Part shown: positions 25,851 to 34,641 of the stretch, piece by piece
Layout of the letters: each line of letters starts with the position of its first letter
How positions within the stretch are numbered: position 1 is the stretch's first letter
From: Corynebacterium stercoris
Lineage (GTDB): Bacteria; Actinomycetota; Actinomycetes; Mycobacteriales; Mycobacteriaceae
Length of the DNA stretch: 50,876 nucleotides
Assembly (NCBI RefSeq): GCF_024160105.1
Contig: NZ_JAMFTQ010000016.1
Coordinates: forward strand, 1 to 50,876
Direction: 5' to 3'
Made by a program: the position numbers and the translations under genes
Notes under the pieces: model-generated
The model's database searches: none
Told to the model about the DNA's origin: nothing
What the model saw: the letters and a program-made list of their open reading frames with translations, nothing else

Positions 25851-26864
25851 ATGACGAACCCCGGCTTTATCACCCTCGGCGCGACCCAGAACGAGGACGC
25901 CGCAGCAGCACCCGCCACCTCCAGCGATGAGGTACACGACCTGATCATCGTGGGCTCCGGCCCCTCCGGCTACACCGCCGCAATCTACGCCGCGCGCGCC
26001 GAGCTGAAGCCGCTGGTGTTCGAGGGCTACGAGTACGGCGGCGAGCTGATGAACACCACCGAGGTGGAGAACTTCCCCGGTTTCAAGCAAGGTGTGATGG
26101 GCCCGGACCTGATGGAGAACATGCGCGACCAGGCCGAGCGCTTCGGCGCCGATTTGCGTTCTGAGCTGGTTGATCGCGTCGACCTGTCCGGCGACGTGAA
26201 GAAGGTCTACGTCAACGACGAGGAGTACCGCGCGAAGGCCGTCATCCTGGCCACCGGCGCCGCGCCGCGCCACCTCGGCGTGCCGGGCGAGGTCGAGCTG
26301 ACCGGCCACGGCGTGTCCACCTGCGCGACGTGCGACGGCTTCTTTTTCAAGGACCACCACATCGCTGTCGTCGGCGGCGGCGACTCCGCGATGGAGGAGG
26401 CCACCTTCCTGAGCAAGTTCGGCTCGAAGGTGACCATTATCAACCGCTCCCAGAACTTCCGCGCGTCCAAGATCATGCTGGAGCGCGCGCGTGCCAACGA
26501 AAAGATTGAGTTCCTCGAGGACACCATCGTCGAGTCCGTGATCGACGGCGGCGGCAAGGTCGCCGGCCTGAACGTGCTCAACGTGGTTACTGGCGAAAAG
26601 AGCGTGCTGGATGCGACCGCGATGTTCGTCGCCATCGGCCACGACCCGCGCTCCGGCTTCCTGGACGGCCAGGTCACGGTGGATGAAGGCGGCTACGTGG
26701 TTGTCGATGAACCCTCCACCCGCACCAGCGTTCCCGGCGTGTTTGCCTGCGGCGACCTGGTGGACAAGACCTACCGCCAGGCCATCACCGCGGCCGGTTC
26801 CGGCTGCCGCGCCGCGCTCGACGCGCAGCACTACCTCGCCGCGCTGGACGCCGGCGATAACTAG
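25851..26864 (+). CDS. trxB: Thioredoxin-disulfide reductase
   Basis: A 337-residue flavoprotein that reduces thioredoxin with NADPH. The FAD-binding motif GSGPSG (35-40), redox-active CATC (Cys158, Cys161) and NADPH-binding GGGDSA (175-180) are present, with the closing [22 protein letters not shown] element. The first ~25 residues are a low-complexity Ala-rich leader beyond the usual start; the ATG at 25851 is the most upstream that fits the promoter. It forms a thioredoxin module with trxA, 51 bases downstream. Confidence 0.95.
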   Translation: MTNPGFITLGATQNEDAAAAPATSSDEVHDLIIVGSGPSGYTAAIYAARAELKPLVFEGYEYGGELMNTTEVENFPGFKQGVMGPDLMENMRDQAERFGADLRSELVDRVDLSGDVKKVYVNDEEYRAKAVILATGAAPRHLGVPGEVELTGHGVSTCATCDGFFFKDHHIAVVGGGDSAMEEATFLSKFGSKVTIINRSQNFRASKIMLERARANEKIEFLEDTIVESVIDGGGKVAGLNVLNVVTGEKSVLDATAMFVAIGHDPRSGFLDGQVTVDEGGYVVVDEPSTRTSVPGVFACGDLVDKTYRQAITAAGSGCRAALDAQHYLAALDAGDN

Positions 26865-26915
26865 AGTGTGGGTATTCACCACAACGTCAACAACTGCGTA
26901 TTAACGGAGGAATAC

Positions 26916-27239
26916 ATGACTGCCCCGATCGACGTCACCCAGACCACCTTCAAGTCCGAGGTCATCGAGTCCGATGTTCCGGTGCTGGTGGATTTTTGGG
27001 CGGAGTGGTGCGGCCCGTGCCGCAAGCTCGGCCCGATTCTGGACGAGATCGCAGCTGAGAAGGCAGGCGCCGTGAAAGTGGCCAAGGTCAACGTGGACAA
27101 CGAGCGCGCCCTGGGGGCCATGTTCCAGGTCATGTCCATCCCGACGGTGCTGCTGTTCAAGGACGGCAAGCAGGTCGATGAATTCGTTGGCGTGCGCCCG
27201 AAGAGCGAGATTCTCAAGCGGGTGGAGGCCCAGCTCTAA
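26916..27239 (+). CDS. trxA: Thioredoxin
   Basis: 107 residues with the active site WCGPC (Cys32, Cys35), the cis-proline loop SIPTVLLFKDG and the usual VDFWAEWCGPC context. It is a general disulphide reductant recycled by TrxB upstream. The start ATG 26916 is set by a strong ribosome-binding site GGAGG at 26907-26911; an upstream frame from 26868 has no family match. Corresponds to the gene called trxC in Mycobacterium. Confidence 0.96.
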   Translation: MTAPIDVTQTTFKSEVIESDVPVLVDFWAEWCGPCRKLGPILDEIAAEKAGAVKVAKVNVDNERALGAMFQVMSIPTVLLFKDGKQVDEFVGVRPKSEILKRVEAQL

Positions 27240-27296
27240 ACAAGCGGTCGTACACTAGCTCAGAGGACAGGTTGAGGTAGAAGGGAAGCGTGCACC

Positions 27297-28478
27297 GTGC
27301 GAGACACTCTTCGGGTCGGTGATTCCAGCGCGCGTGTGGCAGAGGTGCGCACGGCGCTCGCCCGCATCGGGATGCTCGACGGGTACGAGGGAAACATCGA
27401 GGACTTCAAGTCCCGGAGCTTCTCCAAACAGGAAATGCTTTTCGACGAACCTTTGGCCGACGCGCTGCGCTTCTTCCAGCAGTCCCGCGGCATCGTGCCG
27501 ACGGGAGCGATCGACGACCTGACCCTGCGCGAACTGCGCGAGGCGTCCTACCGTCTGGGCGCCCGCGTGCTGAGCTACAACCCAGCACAGCAAATGGTCG
27601 GCGACGATGTCGGCGAGCTGCAGAATCAACTGCACGAACTGGGCTTTTACCAGAGCCGGGTGGACGGCCGCTTCGGTCCGGACACCCACCAAGCGCTGGC
27701 GAACTTCCAGCTCGACACCGGCCTCGAGGACGACGGCGTCTGTGGCCCGGATACGCTGCGCGCGCTGAGCCTGCTGGGCCGCCGCATCACCGGCGGTTCC
27801 GCCGCGAACATCCGCGAGCGAGAGAACGTGCGCCAGGCAGGGCCGAACCTCTCCGGCAAGCGCGTGGTAATCGACCCCGCCCTGGGCGGCAAAGACCGGG
27901 GCGAGCAGGTCAACGGCCGCTACGGTGAGATCGACGAGGAAGCAATCCTGTGGGATCTGGCCCAGCGCATCGAGGGCCGCATGGTTGCAGCCGGCATGGA
28001 GACCATCATCTCGCGCCCGCGCGGCGACAACCCCTCGGTAAAATCGCGCGCCGATCTGGCGAACAGCTTCGGCGCCGACCTGGTCATTTCCCTCAAGCTC
28101 GACCGCTACGCGAACGAGAAAGCCAACGGCGTGGCCACCTTCTACTTCGGCTCCGAAAACGGGTCCTCCTCCCTGGCCGGCGAGACGCTCTCCGGCTACA
28201 TCCAGCGCGAGATCGCCGCCCGAACCGACCTGCAGAACTGCCACAACCACGGCCGCACCTGGGAGATGCTGCGCATGACGCAGATGCCCACCGTCGAGGT
28301 GGTGGCAGGGTACGTGACCAACCCGACCGACGTCGCGGTGCTCACCGACCCGAAGCAACGCGACGCGATTGCCGAGGCCATCGTCGTGGCCGTCAAGCGC
28401 CTCTACCTGCTGGAAATGGACGACCAGCCGACCGGCACCTACAGCTTCACTGACCTGCTGCGCGAAGAACTGGCGTAA
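27297..28478 (+). CDS. cwlM: CwlM-type regulator, amidase_3 fold without zinc ligands
   Basis: 393 residues. Two peptidoglycan-binding-like repeats (about 5-80 and 100-160) precede an amidase_3 fold (about 188-375). The first zinc histidine of the family (DPGHGG) is replaced: VVIDPALGG has Leu196. The second (SIH) is replaced by Lys267 in ISLKLD. There is no signal peptide. So it cannot act as a normal amidase. This matches mycobacterial CwlM, a cytoplasmic protein that activates MurA when phosphorylated by PknB; the same role is inferred. GTG 27297 is the start. It converges with the AlbA_2 gene with a single base between the stops. Confidence 0.88.
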   Translation: MRDTLRVGDSSARVAEVRTALARIGMLDGYEGNIEDFKSRSFSKQEMLFDEPLADALRFFQQSRGIVPTGAIDDLTLRELREASYRLGARVLSYNPAQQMVGDDVGELQNQLHELGFYQSRVDGRFGPDTHQALANFQLDTGLEDDGVCGPDTLRALSLLGRRITGGSAANIRERENVRQAGPNLSGKRVVIDPALGGKDRGEQVNGRYGEIDEEAILWDLAQRIEGRMVAAGMETIISRPRGDNPSVKSRADLANSFGADLVISLKLDRYANEKANGVATFYFGSENGSSSLAGETLSGYIQREIAARTDLQNCHNHGRTWEMLRMTQMPTVEVVAGYVTNPTDVAVLTDPKQRDAIAEAIVVAVKRLYLLEMDDQPTGTYSFTDLLREELA

Positions 28479-28479
28479 C

Positions 28480-29784
28480 TCAGACGCTGTAGCGCGTGGT
28501 GCGGGTCTCGCCCGTGCGGGTGACAATCCCGGCATCCACGAGTTTCCGCAGTGCCCGGTACGCTTGCTGCGTGCTCAACCCCGCGGCTTTCGCGACATCG
28601 CTGCTGGCTAGTTCGGTTTCCGCCGTGCGGAGCGCCTCGAGTGCCTTCGTCTCGTTCTCGGAGAGATCGGCGTGCGGTTCCGCTGGGGGCAAGCTCGCAT
28701 TTCCCCAGGGCAGTGAAGCGACGACGCCGTGCTCGTGGGAGCCGTCGAAACGCACGGCAGTGCCCGGCAGCCCCGCGCCGGCGCCTTGGGTGAGGCTGGT
28801 GTGGGCGATGGCGGTGGTGAGGTAGAGCGAGCGCGGCGCGTACGTGGACGCGCCGGCTGCTGCCGCGCCCAGGTCCACGCCGCGCGGTGCCGCACCCGGG
28901 CTTGCCACCCTGGCGCCATCCTGATCGAGCGCCACGTGCACCGGACCGGGGAGGAAATAGTCGCGGTGGAGGAGGGCGTTGATGACCAGCGGAAACGCAG
29001 CACCGAAGAGCTCGGCGTTGCGGTGGAGCTCCCCCAGCATCAGCGCGAGCGGGGCACTGCTGCGCCAGGTGCGCGGCGCTTCCCGACGATCCGCCACAAC
29101 CACCTGGTGGTAGGGCAGGTGCCGTCGCACCGCGTCTGCCGTGCCGAACAGCGCGATCGCGCCGAGAGCCACCGGTTCCGCAGAGTCATCAAGGAAACCG
29201 AGCGTGCGCACCAGGCTCGCATCGTCCAGGTTTCGCAAGCGCGGATCGGTGCACAGCTGGCGATACGCGTCGATGGCCTCGGGGTCCAAGTCGTCGGCGG
29301 AAGGGCCTGCGGCGGGGGTGAGGGCCCAATCGACGCCGTGCGCGTCGCGGTAGCGGGTGAAAAGGTACGCCGGCTCCATGCCGACGCACTCGGCGATGCC
29401 TTGGGAGTTCAACCGTCGCGTGCGGTACACGCCCCACGTGGTGCCCACCGGCGTTGGCTGGGCGGCAACGGTGATGGCGACGACCTCTCGGCCGTCGATG
29501 TCGACCACGGCCACCTCCACGGGAAGACCGGGGGAGGTATAGCGGTAGACTACGGAGGCGAGCAAGGCCGGGTCGGTCCGATCCCCGTGGAATGGGTGGC
29601 ATCCGCTCACGGTGCCGTCACGATCCACACCGACGAGCAGGGTCCCGCCCTCCGCGTTGGCGAGGCACGCCATGGTTTCAATCACACGGCGCTCGTTGAT
29701 GTACGCGGCGGAGACGCGGCGCGCGAACACGACCGAAAGCCCCTCACCGGCTGCAAGTAGGTGCCGCACAACCATTCCATCCAT
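28480..29784 (-). CDS. AlbA_2 / Schlafen-type ATP-binding-like transcriptional regulator
   Basis: 434 residues. The N-terminal part holds an AlbA_2 (Schlafen-like, formerly DUF4096-type) domain, with ERRVIETMACLANAEGGTLLVGVDRDGTVSGC (about 32-63). The central part resembles the C-terminal region of RecG-like regulators (FPLVINALLHRDYFLPGPVHVALDQDG). The last ~65 residues form a winged helix-turn-helix (LSENETKALEAL ... SSDVAKAAGLSTQQAYRALRKLVDAGIVTRTG). Such proteins are often annotated as RecG-like helicases, but no helicase motif is present. The probable job is DNA binding and autoregulation: inverted repeats flank its own start (29774-29817). ATG 29784 or 29775 could be the start. Confidence 0.8.
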   Translation of the reverse strand: MDGMVVRHLLAAGEGLSVVFARRVSAAYINERRVIETMACLANAEGGTLLVGVDRDGTVSGCHPFHGDRTDPALLASVVYRYTSPGLPVEVAVVDIDGREVVAITVAAQPTPVGTTWGVYRTRRLNSQGIAECVGMEPAYLFTRYRDAHGVDWALTPAAGPSADDLDPEAIDAYRQLCTDPRLRNLDDASLVRTLGFLDDSAEPVALGAIALFGTADAVRRHLPYHQVVVADRREAPRTWRSSAPLALMLGELHRNAELFGAAFPLVINALLHRDYFLPGPVHVALDQDGARVASPGAAPRGVDLGAAAAGASTYAPRSLYLTTAIAHTSLTQGAGAGLPGTAVRFDGSHEHGVVASLPWGNASLPPAEPHADLSENETKALEALRTAETELASSDVAKAAGLSTQQAYRALRKLVDAGIVTRTGETRTTRYSV

Positions 29785-29817
29785 ACACGTGAGTGTAACT
29801 GATTGATTGGATGGAAT
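29774..29817. promoter_or_regulatory. Nested inverted repeat over the AlbA_2 gene start and -10 box
   Basis: ATTCCATCC (29774-29782) and GGATGGAAT (29809-29817) are a perfect 9-bp inverted repeat, arm centres 35 bp apart. Inside it ACAC/GTGT (29786-29789 and 29794-29797 within ACACGTGAGTGT) makes a second small dyad. On the minus strand TACACT (29797-29792) is a -10 box 7 bases before ATG 29784. The outer repeat thus brackets the promoter and start codon, a plausible operator. Confidence 0.5.
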
Positions 29818-29826
29818 CCGACCGAT

Positions 29827-29852
29827 GTAATTAACGGGCGGAGTAATTAACG
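29827..29852. repeat. Direct repeat of GTAATTAACG
   Basis: GTAATTAACG occurs at 29827-29836 and 29843-29852 with a 16-bp period. Each copy contains the palindrome GTTAATTAC-like core. They lie upstream of the AlbA_2 promoter, and the second copy contains the stop codon of the GNAT gene. In a GC-rich genome this AT-rich pair is notable. Confidence 0.6.
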
Positions 29853-30542
29853 CGCCGGAATCTCTGCAAGTAGCTCGGCGATCTCGTGCGCAGTGAGAAG
29901 ATCGAACTGCGGCGGTAGCGCCAGCCGCAGGCGGGGGATCACAAGGTGGTCTACGTGGACTTTGAATCCCGCGGACTCCAGGATTGAAATTTCAGTCAAC
30001 CCGATTGCGGGGGCCTGCTCGGCCAGCTCCCGGCACGCAGCGGAAGTGCCTTCGGTAGGGATGTCGTCGCGGAGACCGAATACCTCGAGCGCCGCCACAC
30101 CCGCCGCGGTTGCGGCGCCGATGACGGAATCGAGCAACACCGATTCCCAGCCGCGGCGGCGCACCGCGGCGTCGATGTGCAGGCTGGTCACCAGCCACGC
30201 ATCGGCGCTTACCGGAGCGGTGGGCATGCGGACAGCTCCGGGCGCGTCGGCGGCGGGGCAGAACAGCACGGTGGCCAGCGCGCGGGAGCCTTCGCCGACA
30301 TCGTCGACCGCGCCGTCGACGATAGAAAAGCCGATCGGGTCCTGGCGGTAGGCGAGTGCCACCATCCAGGCTTCTTTGTCGATCTCTGGGTTCGTCTCGT
30401 CGACACCGGTGGTCAGCGGGTCGAACTCCCAGAACACTCCGGATGCGGTGCGGGGGTGCAGGTGGCCGAGCTCCCCGGCGCGCAGCGCAACCACGTGGGC
30501 GTGCGCGTCGCGGCGCGGGTTCGCGTCCCGGTGCGCGGCCAC
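29847..30542 (-). CDS. GNAT-like acetyltransferase of unknown substrate
   Basis: 231 residues. The segment AYRQDPIGFSIVD, the strand-helix element VTSLHIDAAVRRRGWESVLLDSVIGAATAAGVAALEVFGL and the closing AGFKVHVDHLVIPRLRL follow the GNAT order (beta-strand, acetyl-CoA pyrophosphate loop RRRGWE, helix, final strand). The loop is an imperfect R/Q-x-x-G-x-G/A. It may acetylate an amino group of a protein or small molecule. It starts 8 bases after the parB stop (GTG 30542) and so belongs to the parA-parB transcript, in the place of mycobacterial Rv3916c. Confidence 0.7.
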   Translation of the reverse strand: MAAHRDANPRRDAHAHVVALRAGELGHLHPRTASGVFWEFDPLTTGVDETNPEIDKEAWMVALAYRQDPIGFSIVDGAVDDVGEGSRALATVLFCPAADAPGAVRMPTAPVSADAWLVTSLHIDAAVRRRGWESVLLDSVIGAATAAGVAALEVFGLRDDIPTEGTSAACRELAEQAPAIGLTEISILESAGFKVHVDHLVIPRLRLALPPQFDLLTAHEIAELLAEIPAR

Positions 30543-30550
30543 GGCCCGGG

Positions 30551-31675
30551 CTACCCCTCGCCCTCGATGAGAGCCATGATGCGCTCGAAGTCGTCGCGGT
30601 CGCCGAACTCGACCACGATCTTGCCCTTGCGCTTGCCCATAGTCACGGACACCTTTGTATCCCAGACATCGGAAAGTCGCTCTGCGGCGGAGCTCAAAAA
30701 CTCGGGTTGGGGTTTGGGCTCGCGCGTCGGCTTCTCGGGTGCAGCCCCGTTCTTATTTAGTAACGTGACGGCCTCTTCGGTCGCGCGGACGGACATGCCC
30801 TCGGCGACGATCCGGTCTGCGAGGTGTTGCTGCGCCGACTCGGTGGCGTCGCCAAGCTTGATGCCCAGCAGCGCGCGGGCGTGGCCGGCGGAGAGCACGC
30901 CGGCTGCGACGCGGCGCTGCACCGGCACCGGCAGGCCTAGCAGGCGGATCGCGTTGGTGATGGCGGGGCGGGAGCGGCCGAGACGATCTGCCAGCTGCTC
31001 CTGGGTCACGCCGAACTCCTCGAGCAGCTGCTGATACGCGGCAGCCTCTTCGAGCGGGTTGAGCTGGACGCGGTGGATGTTCTCCAGAAGCGCGTCGCGC
31101 AGCATGTCCTCGTCGGAGGTCTCGCGCACGATTGCCGGGATGTGCTTCAACCCCGCCTTGGACGCGGCGCGCCAGCGGCGCTCACCCATGATGAGCTCGA
31201 AGCCGTCGCGGGTATCGCGTACGACGATGGGCTGCAGCAGGCCGAACTCACGGATCGAGTGGACCAGCTCTTGGAGCTCGTCCTCGTCGAAGACCTGGCG
31301 CGGCTGCTTCGGGTTGGGGATGATCTGGCCGAGCGGAATCTCCTGGTAGCGGGCACCCACCGGCACCGGCTGCATCACGTTCTCGCGGGTGGCGGCAACA
31401 GTGGGCGCGCCGGTGACCGTCGGGGCGCCCGCTACTTTGCGGGGCGCACCGGCAACCTGCGGCGCACCCTTCGGCGCGCGCGGCTTCGGATCGCGATCGC
31501 GGTGGTCGCCGCTGGGTCGCTTCTCGCTATCGTCGTCACGCTTCGCCCCGAAGATCACATCGGAAGCGCCGCCGCCGATGCCGCCGGTCTTGCCGGAGGA
31601 ATCCATCTCCGCCGGCGCGGAAGGGATCAGCGCCGCGAGTCCGCGGCCGAGGCCGCCCTTGCGATCCTGTGCCAT
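30551..31675 (-). CDS. parB: Chromosome-partitioning protein ParB
   Basis: 374 residues. The start [18 protein letters not shown] is the ParA-contacting motif common to chromosomal ParB. A Pro/Ala/Gly-rich linker carries repeats of (V/T)AGAP-type units (about 74-95). The CTP-binding/parS-clamping domain has GERRWRAA and [14 protein letters not shown] (about 160-205). A helix-turn-helix ([22 protein letters not shown]) follows, and the C-terminal dimer domain ends the protein. It binds the six parS sites listed here, slides on DNA as a CTP-dependent clamp and loads SMC. It lies 5 bases after parA in the rsmG-parA-parB operon. Confidence 0.96.
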   Translation of the reverse strand: MAQDRKGGLGRGLAALIPSAPAEMDSSGKTGGIGGGASDVIFGAKRDDDSEKRPSGDHRDRDPKPRAPKGAPQVAGAPRKVAGAPTVTGAPTVAATRENVMQPVPVGARYQEIPLGQIIPNPKQPRQVFDEDELQELVHSIREFGLLQPIVVRDTRDGFELIMGERRWRAASKAGLKHIPAIVRETSDEDMLRDALLENIHRVQLNPLEEAAAYQQLLEEFGVTQEQLADRLGRSRPAITNAIRLLGLPVPVQRRVAAGVLSAGHARALLGIKLGDATESAQQHLADRIVAEGMSVRATEEAVTLLNKNGAAPEKPTREPKPQPEFLSSAAERLSDVWDTKVSVTMGKRKGKIVVEFGDRDDFERIMALIEGEG

Positions 31676-31680
31676 GGTTT

Positions 31681-32559
31681 CTACTCCTCGTTCCTCTCGG
31701 CGCCGTCCAAGTCGGCGTACACCTCGGGGCTCACACCGATCGGGCCGGTGGTGGGGTGCGGCTGGTAATCGCCGCGCTCCGCCAACTCGCGGGCGGCGTC
31801 GAAGTACGCGAGCGCGCCGCGGGACGAAGGATCGTACTCAATCACGGTCTGGCCGTACCCCGGTGCCTCGGACACCTTGACCGAGCGCGGAATCACGTTT
31901 TTCAGCACCACCTCGCCGAACTGGCTGCGCACCTCGGAGGCAACCTCGGAGGCGAGCTTGGTGCGGGCGTCATACATCGTCAGCAGCACGCCGGAAATGT
32001 GCAGGTTGTGGTTCAGGTGCTCGCGGATCATGCCGATGTTGCCCAACAGCTGGCCCACGCCCTCCAGCGCGTAGTACTCGCATTGAATCGGAATCAGCAC
32101 CTCGTCGACGGCGTTCATCGCGTTGATGGTGAGCAGGCCCAGCGACGGCGGGCAGTCCACAAACACGTAGTCGAAGCCGTGTTCCTGAAGGAAACCCCGG
32201 CGAATCGCGTCGTGCAGGCGGTACTCGCGGCGCACCATGGAGACCAGCTCGATCTCCGCGCCGGCGAGGTCAATCGTCGCCGGGATGCAGTAGAGATCCG
32301 GGTTGTCCGGGTTCACCTGCATCGCGTCGGCCGGCTCCGCGTGGCCGATCAGCACCTCGTAGCTGCTCACCGTGCCGGAGGTGTGCTCAGCACCGAGCGC
32401 CGTCGAGGCGTTGCCCTGCGGATCCAGGTCAATCACCAGCACGCGCATCCCCTGGCGCGCAAGCGAGGCGGCCATGTTCACGCTGGTCGTCGTCTTGCCC
32501 ACGCCGCCCTTCTGGTTGGCGACGGTGATCACACGCGGCTCATCCGGCTTCTTCAGCAT
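31681..32559 (-). CDS. parA: Chromosome-partitioning ATPase ParA
   Basis: 292 residues, a deviant Walker ATPase: [12 protein letters not shown] with the signature lysine (about 14-25), [10 protein letters not shown] (Walker A'), and [11 protein letters not shown] (Walker B). It forms a nucleotide-dependent gradient on the nucleoid that moves ParB-parS complexes to the pole. Chromosomal rather than plasmid type by size and by location next to rsmG and the origin. The start follows the rsmG stop with no gap. Confidence 0.96.
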   Translation of the reverse strand: MLKKPDEPRVITVANQKGGVGKTTTSVNMAASLARQGMRVLVIDLDPQGNASTALGAEHTSGTVSSYEVLIGHAEPADAMQVNPDNPDLYCIPATIDLAGAEIELVSMVRREYRLHDAIRRGFLQEHGFDYVFVDCPPSLGLLTINAMNAVDEVLIPIQCEYYALEGVGQLLGNIGMIREHLNHNLHISGVLLTMYDARTKLASEVASEVRSQFGEVVLKNVIPRSVKVSEAPGYGQTVIEYDPSSRGALAYFDAARELAERGDYQPHPTTGPIGVSPEVYADLDGAERNEE

Positions 32560-33180
32560 CTACTTCCTCACAATCCGGATCAGCGTCGTCGGCTGCGCAA
32601 GCACGCCCACGCCAGCCTGGAAAATTTCCGCGTCCACACCCCCGGCCGCAGCGATCTCCTTCGCGTCGCGCTGGAGCTCTTCGCTTACCGACGCCCCCTT
32701 CATCGCCACCATGGCACCACCCCGGCGCACTAGCGGCAGCGACCACCCGGCGAGCTTGCCCAACGGGGCGACCGCGCGAGACGTCACCGCGTCGAAGGTG
32801 CCCTTCTGCTGCTCCTCCGCGCGGCCCCGGACCACCGTCACATTGTCCAGGCCGAGCTCTTCCTTGACCTCCTTGAGGTAGGTGGAGCGCTTCAGCAGCG
32901 GCTCGATGAGCGTGACCTTCAGGTCCGGGCGCGCAATCGCCAGCGGCACGCCCGGCAGGCCCGCGCCGGAACCGATATCGGCGACAGAGAGTCCCTCATC
33001 GAAGGCTTCCGCGATCACCGCGCAGTTGAGCACGTGGCGGTCCCACAGCCTGTCCACTTCTTTCGGGCCGATGAACCCGCGCTCGGCAGCGGTGGTGGCG
33101 AGGGAATCGCGGTAGGCCTGCGCCAGCTCGAGGCGCTCGCCGAACACCTCCCGGGCGGTGGCTGGAACCTGCTCTGACAC
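32560..33180 (-). CDS. rsmG: 16S rRNA (guanine527-N7)-methyltransferase
   Basis: About 206 residues, an S-adenosylmethionine-dependent enzyme that methylates G527 of 16S rRNA. Motifs are [36 protein letters not shown] (SAM site) and [16 protein letters not shown] choose the GTG at 33180 because AAGGAG lies 9 bases upstream; ATG 33228 would add 16 residues ([16 protein letters not shown]) that contain this ribosome site. Loss of this gene gives low-level streptomycin resistance in other bacteria; here it is intact. The gene jag (khpB), which often lies between rsmG and yidC, is absent. Confidence 0.92.
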   Translation of the reverse strand: MSEQVPATAREVFGERLELAQAYRDSLATTAAERGFIGPKEVDRLWDRHVLNCAVIAEAFDEGLSVADIGSGAGLPGVPLAIARPDLKVTLIEPLLKRSTYLKEVKEELGLDNVTVVRGRAEEQQKGTFDAVTSRAVAPLGKLAGWSLPLVRRGGAMVAMKGASVSEELQRDAKEIAAAGGVDAEIFQAGVGVLAQPTTLIRIVRK

Positions 33181-33276
33181 GGCTGTGCACTCCTTCAAGC
33201 TGGGGATTTCCTCGCGGCGATTGGGCACCGCGAGAGCTACATCCCGATGTTAGTAAACCCGGCCGTTAAAGCACGA

Positions 33277-33311
33277 ACACCCCGCACAGCCGGACGGCTG
33301 GTACGGGGTGT
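33277..33311 (-). terminator. Terminator of the yidC transcript
   Basis: ACACCCCG (33277-33284) pairs with CGGGGTGT (33304-33311), extended by an inner CAGCC/GGCTG stem. It lies between yidC and rsmG, both read leftwards, and is followed on that strand by a moderately T-rich stretch. It separates the rpmH-yidC unit from rsmG-parA-parB. Confidence 0.75.
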
Positions 33312-33355
33312 GCTGTACGACGTAGAGAGGAACGTCGCACCGTTAAATCGAAAAG

Positions 33356-34330
33356 CTACTTGCCCTGCTTGCGCTGCTTTTTCGTGCGCTTGTCCACGGT
33401 GCGGGCGCCGACGACCGGTGCCGAAGCGCGCTTCGCCTCGATCTTGGCGGCCTCCTCCTCGGCCTCTTCCTTGTCCATCTTGTCGTAGACGATCTTGGTC
33501 TGGAAGAAGGTCCAGATGTTGTTGGACAGCATGTAGACCAGAAGGCCGATGTGCCACATGAAGCCGGTGGCCACGATCATGATCGGCATGATCCACAGCA
33601 TCATGTTGTTCATCATGCCCATCTGGGCTTCCATCATCTTCGCCTGCTCACCCTGCGGGGCGGCGACCTTGCCGGACGCGCGGCGCTCGTTCTGGCGGTT
33701 GATGGAAATGCGGGCGTTGAGGTGGATCATCACCGCACACAGCAGGACAAACGGCAGGCAGACCGCGATGATGTGGCCGCGGGTGAGGTCCACGCCGGTG
33801 AACGCAGCCCACGCCTCTTCCGGCATGGACATGTAGGCCGAGAGCGGCACGCCGAAGAAGGTGGCGTCCAGGAAGGACTGCACGTCCGACGGCGGGAAGG
33901 CGTAGTTGGCGATGTTGCGGTTCTCTTCAATCGACAACCCCGGCTGGTTCGGGCCGGCGGTGCGGTTGAACGAGCGCAGCACGTGGAACAGGCCCAGGAA
34001 GATCGGCATCTGCACCAACGGCACGATGCAGGAGGCGAGCGGGTTGGTGCCCATCTCCTTGTAGAGCTTCTGGGTCTCCTGGGCCATCTTCTGCTGGTCG
34101 TTCTTGTACTTATCGCGGATCTCCTGCATCCGCGGCTGCATCTCCTGCATGCGGCGCATGGAGCGCATCTGGTTCACCATGGGGCGGACCAGGAAGATAC
34201 GGACGGTACACGTCAGCAGCACAATCGCCAGCACCCAGGAGATGCCGGAGGTCTTGGGGAGGATGAGCCCGACTGCCTCGTGCCAGAACCTGAGCACCCA
34301 GGAAATCGGCCAGTAGACGAAATTCAGCAC
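33356..34330 (-). CDS. yidC: Membrane protein insertase YidC
   Basis: 324 residues, short form without the large periplasmic domain of Gram-negative YidC. It begins with helices from LNFVYWPISWVLRFWHEAVG. The conserved hydrophilic-groove arginine is probably the one in CTVRIFLVRPM. The QMPIFLGLFHVLR and MLWIMPIMIVATGFMWHIGLLVYMLSNNIWTFFQ segments follow. The tail is basic (KKQRKQGK), which helps ribosome binding. It inserts proteins such as ATP synthase subunit c with or without SecYEG. GTG 34330 starts 9 bases after the yidD stop. Confidence 0.95.
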   Translation of the reverse strand: MLNFVYWPISWVLRFWHEAVGLILPKTSGISWVLAIVLLTCTVRIFLVRPMVNQMRSMRRMQEMQPRMQEIRDKYKNDQQKMAQETQKLYKEMGTNPLASCIVPLVQMPIFLGLFHVLRSFNRTAGPNQPGLSIEENRNIANYAFPPSDVQSFLDATFFGVPLSAYMSMPEEAWAAFTGVDLTRGHIIAVCLPFVLLCAVMIHLNARISINRQNERRASGKVAAPQGEQAKMMEAQMGMMNNMMLWIMPIMIVATGFMWHIGLLVYMLSNNIWTFFQTKIVYDKMDKEEAEEEAAKIEAKRASAPVVGARTVDKRTKKQRKQGK

Positions 34331-34339
34331 TTTGCGGTG

Positions 34340-34639
34340 TTACTCCTCATCTTGTGGTTCAGCCGCTTCCATACTCCCCGGCACCGGGTCATAGCCGCCG
34401 GGGTGCCACGGCCCGCACTTGCACACGCGCGCAGCGGCCATGAGCCCTCCGCGCACCGCGCCGTGCCTGGCCACCGCCTCGAGCGCGTAGGCGCTGCACA
34501 CCGGCATGAAACGACAGGTCCCACCCATCTTAAGGGGGGAAAGGTACTTTTGGTAACCGCGCACCAGCCCCACCATCGCCTTTGCGGCCGGGCCTTGGGC
34601 GGGCGGGATCTCGGCACCGAGGAAGTTGTAGTACGCCAT
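34340..34639 (-). CDS. yidD: Membrane protein insertion efficiency factor YidD
   Basis: 99 residues with the family pattern VRGYQKYLSPLKMGGTCRFMPVCSAYALEAVARHGAVRGGLMAAARVCKCGPWHPGGYDPVP. The conserved cysteines and the HPGGYDPVP ending are complete. An amphipathic helix at the start binds the inner face of the membrane. It lies between rnpA and yidC as in most bacteria. Confidence 0.95.
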   Translation of the reverse strand: MAYYNFLGAEIPPAQGPAAKAMVGLVRGYQKYLSPLKMGGTCRFMPVCSAYALEAVARHGAVRGGLMAAARVCKCGPWHPGGYDPVPGSMEAAEPQDEE

Positions 34640-34641
34640 TG

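Noticed and set aside
27297..28478. Calling cwlM an active N-acetylmuramoyl-L-alanine amidase
   Set aside because: Both zinc histidines are replaced and no export signal exists.
28480..29784. Calling the AlbA_2 gene an ATP-dependent RecG helicase
   Set aside because: No Walker A, DExx or other helicase motif; only the AlbA_2 and winged-helix parts of so-called RecG-like regulators are present.
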